NCBI GenBank assembly: GCA_050485745.1
Contig: JBJHBY010000138.1
Location: 1-9,596 of the forward strand
DNA from: JBJHBY01 sp050485745
Lineage (GTDB): Bacteria > Pseudomonadota > Gammaproteobacteria > Pseudomonadales > CAMLJR01
Direction: 5' to 3'
DNA: 9,596 nucleotides
Shown: positions 6,755 to 9,596 of the stretch, in pieces
How positions within the stretch are numbered: position 1 is the stretch's first letter
Layout of the letters: the number at the start of each line of letters is the position of its first letter
Notes under the pieces: model-generated
Databases searched by the model: none
Seen by the model: the letters and a program-made list of their open reading frames with translations, nothing else
Told to the model about the DNA's origin: nothing
Made by a program: the position numbers and the translations under genes

Positions 6755-7354
6755 ATGTCCAGCCCCAACGCCTGGCATCTGCGCATGGCCCTGCGCTGCC
6801 TGCGGGGTGGCGGTGTGCTGGCCTATCCCACCGAGGGTGTGTGGGGTCTGGGCTGCGACCCCTTTGACGAAGCCGCGGTACAGCGGCTGTTGTTCCTCAA
6901 GGGGCGTGATCCACGCAAGGGGCTGATCCTGGTGGCCGGCGACCTCGGGCAAGTGGCACCCTGGCTGCAGCGGCTTGATACCGGGCGTCGCGAGCAGATC
7001 GAGGCGACCTGGCCGGGCCCGGTCACCTGGGTGCTGCCGGATCCCGGGCTGGTGCCGCCCCTGGTCAGGGGTGATCATGACAGCATCGCCCTGAGGGTCA
7101 CGGCGCATCCCCAGCTGGCGCGCCTCTGCCAGCTGTATGGAGGCCCCATTGTGTCCACCTCCGCCAACCCTGCCGGGCGCCCCGCCGCACGCTCGGCGCT
7201 GCGGGTGCGCAGTTACTTCGGGGCTCGGCTCGACTACCTGCTGCCCGGGGCCCTGGGGGGCGCGCGTGGCCCCAGCAGCATCCGCGATGCCCGCAGTGGC
7301 CGCGTGCTGCGCGCAGCGACCCCGTCACTTCCGCACCCTGGAGTTCAGGCATGA
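6755..7354 (+). CDS. tsaC: L-threonylcarbamoyladenylate synthase TsaC (YrdC/Sua5 family)
   Basis: Makes threonylcarbamoyl-AMP from threonine, bicarbonate and ATP, the first step of t6A37 synthesis on ANN-decoding tRNAs. The 199 residues match the short TsaC form, which lacks the C-terminal Sua5 domain. Diagnostic segments are AYPTEGVWGLGCDP (23-36), the basic LKGRDPRKGLILV (48-60), WPGPVTWVLP (86-95), IALRVTAHP (111-119), STSAN (134-138) and GPSSIRD (172-178). GAGGTGA lies 6 nt before the ATG at 6755, a strong ribosome binding site. The stop codon overlaps the hemF start as ATGA, so the two are probably co-translated. Partners TsaB, TsaD and TsaE are encoded elsewhere. Confidence 0.97.
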   Translation: MSSPNAWHLRMALRCLRGGGVLAYPTEGVWGLGCDPFDEAAVQRLLFLKGRDPRKGLILVAGDLGQVAPWLQRLDTGRREQIEATWPGPVTWVLPDPGLVPPLVRGDHDSIALRVTAHPQLARLCQLYGGPIVSTSANPAGRPAARSALRVRSYFGARLDYLLPGALGGARGPSSIRDARSGRVLRAATPSLPHPGVQA

Positions 7355-8259
7355 GCGAAGCGTCCATCGATACCGTCAAGGCCTACCTGCTCGACCTGCA
7401 GGACCGGATCTGCGCAGGCCTCGAGGCGGTCGATGGCGGCGCTTGTTTTCGCGAGGACAGCTGGCGTCGCGAGGGAGGTGGTGGCGGGCGCTCGCGGGTA
7501 CTCAGCGACGGTGCGGTCATCGAAAAGGGCGGTGTTGGCTTCTCCCACGTCTTCGGAGAACAGATGCCGCCCTCCGCCACCGCACACCGCCCCGAGCTGG
7601 CCGGAGCACGCTGGCAGGCGGTGGGGGTGTCTCTGGTGATCCATCCGCGCAACCCCTATGCGCCCACCAGCCACGCCAATGTGCGCTTCTTCATCGCCGA
7701 GCCGCCCCAGGGTGCTCCGGTATGGTGGTTCGGCGGTGGCTATGACCTCACCCCTTACTACGGCTTCGAGGACGACTGCCGGCACTGGCATCGCACCGCG
7801 CGTGCGGCCTGTGCGCCCTTTGGCGAGGACCTCTACCCGCGCTTCAAGCGCTGGTGTGACGAGTACTTCTTCATCCGCCACCGCAACGAGGCGCGGGGTG
7901 TCGGAGGCCTGTTCTTCGATGACTTCAACGAAGCTGGCTTCGAACACAGCTTCGGCTTTCTGCGCGCGGTGGGTGACTCCTACCTCGAGGCCTACCGCCC
8001 GATCCTGGAGCGCCGTCACGGCACACCCTATGGCGAGCGCGAGCGGCAGTTCCAGTTGCTGCGGCGGGGGCGCTATGTAGAGTTCAACCTGGTTTATGAT
8101 CGCGGCACGGTCTTCGGCCTGCAAACCGGCGGGCGTACCGAGTCGATTTTGATGTCCCTGCCGCCGCTGGTGCGCTGGGAATACGACTGGCAGCCTGAAC
8201 CGGGCTCCGCCGAGGCGGAACTGTCGTCGCGATTTCTGATCCCACGAGACTGGGCCTGA
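7351..8259 (+). CDS. hemF: Oxygen-dependent coproporphyrinogen III oxidase HemF
   Basis: Oxidatively decarboxylates coproporphyrinogen III to protoporphyrinogen IX in heme synthesis, using O2. The 302-residue length matches E. coli HemF (299). Conserved blocks are GGGGGRSRVL (42-51), KGGVGFSHVFG (59-69), VSLVIHPRNPY (93-103), TSHANVRFF (106-114), WWFGGGYDLTPYY (125-137), IRHRNEARGVGGLFFDDFNE (175-194) and RYVEFNLVYDRGTVFGLQTGGRTESILMSLPP (from 241). His98, His108, His145 and His177 correspond to the conserved histidines studied in E. coli HemF. GGAG (7340-7343) lies 7 nt upstream of the ATG, inside the tsaC 3' end, and the two genes overlap by 4 bp. Its presence indicates an organism that makes heme aerobically; an anaerobic HemN may exist elsewhere. 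Confidence 0.98.
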   Translation: MSEASIDTVKAYLLDLQDRICAGLEAVDGGACFREDSWRREGGGGGRSRVLSDGAVIEKGGVGFSHVFGEQMPPSATAHRPELAGARWQAVGVSLVIHPRNPYAPTSHANVRFFIAEPPQGAPVWWFGGGYDLTPYYGFEDDCRHWHRTARAACAPFGEDLYPRFKRWCDEYFFIRHRNEARGVGGLFFDDFNEAGFEHSFGFLRAVGDSYLEAYRPILERRHGTPYGERERQFQLLRRGRYVEFNLVYDRGTVFGLQTGGRTESILMSLPPLVRWEYDWQPEPGSAEAELSSRFLIPRDWA

Positions 8260-8279
8260 GCATTTCGCCGGGGCTCGTG

Positions 8280-8321
8280 CGGCGCGCGGTATTGTGGATC
8301 GGGAGGATCCCCGGCGCGCCG
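8280..8321 (+). repeat. Long nested hairpin in the hemF-aroE gap
   Basis: An outer 8-bp all-GC stem (8280-8287 with 8314-8321) continues after a one-base bulge with two more pairs (8288-8289 with 8311-8312). After a 5'-side bulge comes an inner GGATC/GATCC stem (8296-8300 with 8306-8310) with loop GGGAG. No T-run follows. It ends 9 bp before the aroE Shine-Dalgarno-like GGGTG (8331-8335), so it lies in the mRNA leader and could affect aroE expression or protect the hemF 3' end. The structure is read from sequence; the function is unknown. Confidence 0.5.
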
Positions 8322-8340
8322 GTTCAAGCAGGGTGTCAAC

Positions 8341-9165
8341 ATGGATCGATATGCAGTTTTCGGTAATCCGATCAAGCACAGCAAGTCGCCGCTGATTCAC
8401 GCGGCATTCGCCGAGCAGACCGGGCAAGCCATGGAATACCGCGCCCAGCGCGTCGAGCCGGGGCATTTCGCCGAGGCTGTGCAGGGCTTCTTTGCCGGCG
8501 GCGGGCGCGGCCTCAACATCACCCTGCCCTTCAAGACCGAGGCCTTCGAGCTGGCGCAGGTGCTGTCGCCGCGGGCGCAGCGCGCTGGTGCGGTGAATAC
8601 CCTGATGCGGCTCGACGATGGCCAGCTCTTCGGTGACAACACCGATGGCGCAGGCCTGGTCCGTGACCTCGACGTGAACCTGGGCTGGCGCATTGCCGGG
8701 CGGCGGGTGCTGGTGCTGGGTGCCGGGGGTGCGGTGCGCGGCGTACTCGAGCCCCTGCTGGCGCTGGGCCCCGGCCTGCTGGTGGTGGCCAATCGCACCG
8801 TGTCCCGCGCCCTGGATCTGGCCCGGGAGTTTGCCGATCTCGGCCCGGTGCGCGGCTGCAGCTTCGAGGCTCTCAACGGCAATCACTACGACCTGGTGAT
8901 CAACGCCACCAGTGCCGGGCTCGACGGCGAGTTGCCGCCCCTGCCCGCTCATCTGCTCTCCGAGCACGCCTGCTGTTACGACATGCTCTATGGTAACGAG
9001 CCCACCCTGTTCATGCGCTGGGCCGCGGGTCATACCGCCTGGGCTGTGGCGGATGGCCTGGGCATGCTGGTGGAGCAGGCGGCGGAGTCCTTCGCCCTGT
9101 GGCGTGGCGTACGCCCGCTGACGGCACCGGTGATAGAGAGCCTGCGCACCCGGCTCGCCGCCTGA
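8341..9165 (+). CDS. aroE: Shikimate dehydrogenase (NADP+)
   Basis: Reduces 3-dehydroshikimate to shikimate with NADPH, the fourth step of the aromatic amino acid pathway. The 274 residues equal the classical AroE length. The substrate domain shows VFGNPIKHSKSPLIH (6-20), NITLPFK (59-65) with catalytic Lys65, AVNTL (84-88) and GDNTDGAGL (98-106) with catalytic Asp102. These positions coincide with E. coli AroE. The nucleotide domain has the glycine loop VLGAGGAVRG (125-134) and NRT (151-153), consistent with NADP. NATSAGL, YDMLYG and DGLGMLVEQAAESF complete the family pattern. The strict AroE form, rather than quinate/shikimate dehydrogenase YdiB, is favoured by motifs and context. An 81-bp gap with a hairpin separates it from hemF. 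It converges with the receiver-domain gene 6 bp downstream. Confidence 0.97.
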   Translation: MDRYAVFGNPIKHSKSPLIHAAFAEQTGQAMEYRAQRVEPGHFAEAVQGFFAGGGRGLNITLPFKTEAFELAQVLSPRAQRAGAVNTLMRLDDGQLFGDNTDGAGLVRDLDVNLGWRIAGRRVLVLGAGGAVRGVLEPLLALGPGLLVVANRTVSRALDLAREFADLGPVRGCSFEALNGNHYDLVINATSAGLDGELPPLPAHLLSEHACCYDMLYGNEPTLFMRWAAGHTAWAVADGLGMLVEQAAESFALWRGVRPLTAPVIESLRTRLAA

Positions 9166-9171
9166 GCGATC

Positions 9172-9596
9172 TCATGCCGGCGATGGCCGGCGCCGTGGCA
9201 ATCCCGCGGTGAGCACCCGCAGCTGTTGCAGTCGCACCGGCTTGGTCAGGGTCTGGTCCATGCCGGCACTCCGGCAGCGCGCCAGGTACTCCGGTAGCAC
9301 ATGGGCGGTGAGCGCCACGATCCGGATCGGTGCCCAGCCCCGGGCCCGCTCCAGTTCGCGCAGGCGGCGGGTACACTCCAGCCCGTCCATGACCGGCATG
9401 TCGCCGTCCATCAGCACGAGATCAAAGCCTTCCGGGTTATTGCCGTAGGTCACCAGGGCCTGACCACCGTGTTCACACAGGGTGACCTCGTGGCCCAGGC
9501 GGCGCAGCATGCCCGCGATGACCTGGCGGTTGATCTCGTTATCCTCCGCCACCAGGATCGAGAGCGTGGCCGTGTCCGTACTCAGCGTAACCGGGT
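9172..9596 (-). CDS. C-terminal receiver domain, probably of a hybrid sensor histidine kinase (partial)
   Basis: The frame runs off the right edge, so only the last 140 residues are visible. They form one complete receiver domain: ILVAEDNEINRQV with the acidic pair Glu17/Asp18 (numbering from the first visible codon), phospho-acceptor Asp63 in LVLMDGDMPVMDG, Thr96 in ALTAHV and Lys118 in TKP. The NEINRQVIAGMLRRLGHEV pattern and the sequence between ALTAHV and TKP (LPEYLARCRSAGMDQTL) are typical of receivers attached to hybrid kinases rather than stand-alone DNA-binding regulators. The protein ends about 20 residues after KP, with no output or HPt domain behind it. A GTG at 9552 could be mistaken for a start, but it cuts into the first beta strand, and coding continues upstream (VTLSTDTATLSIL). 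The ligand or pathway sensed cannot be told from this part. It is convergent with aroE. Confidence 0.88.
   Translation of the reverse strand, partial: PVTLSTDTATLSILVAEDNEINRQVIAGMLRRLGHEVTLCEHGGQALVTYGNNPEGFDLVLMDGDMPVMDGLECTRRLRELERARGWAPIRIVALTAHVLPEYLARCRSAGMDQTLTKPVRLQQLRVLTAGLPRRRPSPA

Noticed and set aside
5690..7108. A 472-codon minus-strand open frame opposite dprA and tsaC
   Set aside because: It is a shadow of dprA and tsaC in GC-rich DNA; the translation is Gln/His/Arg-rich with no recognisable domain.
7345..9033. A 562-codon open frame on the minus strand across hemF, the gap and aroE
   Set aside because: It is antisense to two genes with fully intact family motifs, has low-complexity Gln/His/Ala-rich content, and matches no family I recognise. 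Long antisense frames are expected in GC-rich genes.
9177..9192. GCCGGC...GCCGGC repeat as a shared terminator for aroE and the kinase gene
   Set aside because: It has short arms that are self-palindromic, lies inside the kinase coding end, and has no T-run on either side.
1..9596. tRNA, rRNA, CRISPR arrays, insertion sequences, phage or toxin-antitoxin genes
   Set aside because: Both strands are filled by conserved housekeeping genes with short gaps; I saw no tRNA-like cloverleaf, repeat-spacer array, transposase motif or target-site duplication.

Overview
The window is about 9.6 kb of GC-rich bacterial chromosome with a conserved gammaproteobacterial housekeeping gene order. The neighbourhood def-fmt-rsmB-trkA, divergent from a LysM protein, then dprA, tsaC, hemF and aroE, matches the Pseudomonas-type arrangement near the origin as I remember it (PA0016 to PA0025 in P. 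aeruginosa). This points to a Pseudomonas-like or marine gammaproteobacterium. The species cannot be named from the sequence.

Left half, minus strand (transcribed right to left): def (peptide deformylase), fmt (Met-tRNA formyltransferase), rsmB (16S rRNA m5C967 methyltransferase) and trkA (regulatory subunit of Trk potassium uptake). def and fmt are 10 bp apart. fmt/rsmB and rsmB/trkA each overlap by an ATGA, so this is a tightly coupled operon. A perfect 14-bp hairpin follows the trkA stop codon.

Middle: a 236-bp divergent intergenic region (4197-4432) holds AT-rich promoter-like motifs and several short repeats. To its right, on the plus strand, lies a secreted LysM protein of the TsaP type (type IV pilus secretin-associated), closed by a convincing intrinsic terminator.

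Right half, plus strand: dprA (RecA loader in natural transformation), tsaC (threonylcarbamoyl-AMP synthase for tRNA t6A), hemF (oxygen-dependent coproporphyrinogen III oxidase) and aroE (shikimate dehydrogenase). tsaC and hemF overlap by ATGA. The dprA and aroE leaders carry strong hairpins. At the right edge, the C-terminal receiver domain of a probable hybrid histidine kinase lies convergent to aroE, 6 bp away.

Functionally, def, fmt, rsmB and tsaC serve translation initiation, ribosome modification and tRNA modification. The LysM/TsaP-like protein and dprA link to type IV pili and DNA uptake. hemF and aroE are biosynthetic. All complete genes have intact catalytic motifs and near-normal lengths. 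I see no mobile element, CRISPR array, RNA gene or previously undescribed system. The points worth a second look are the intergenic structures and the tsaP-dprA neighbourhood.
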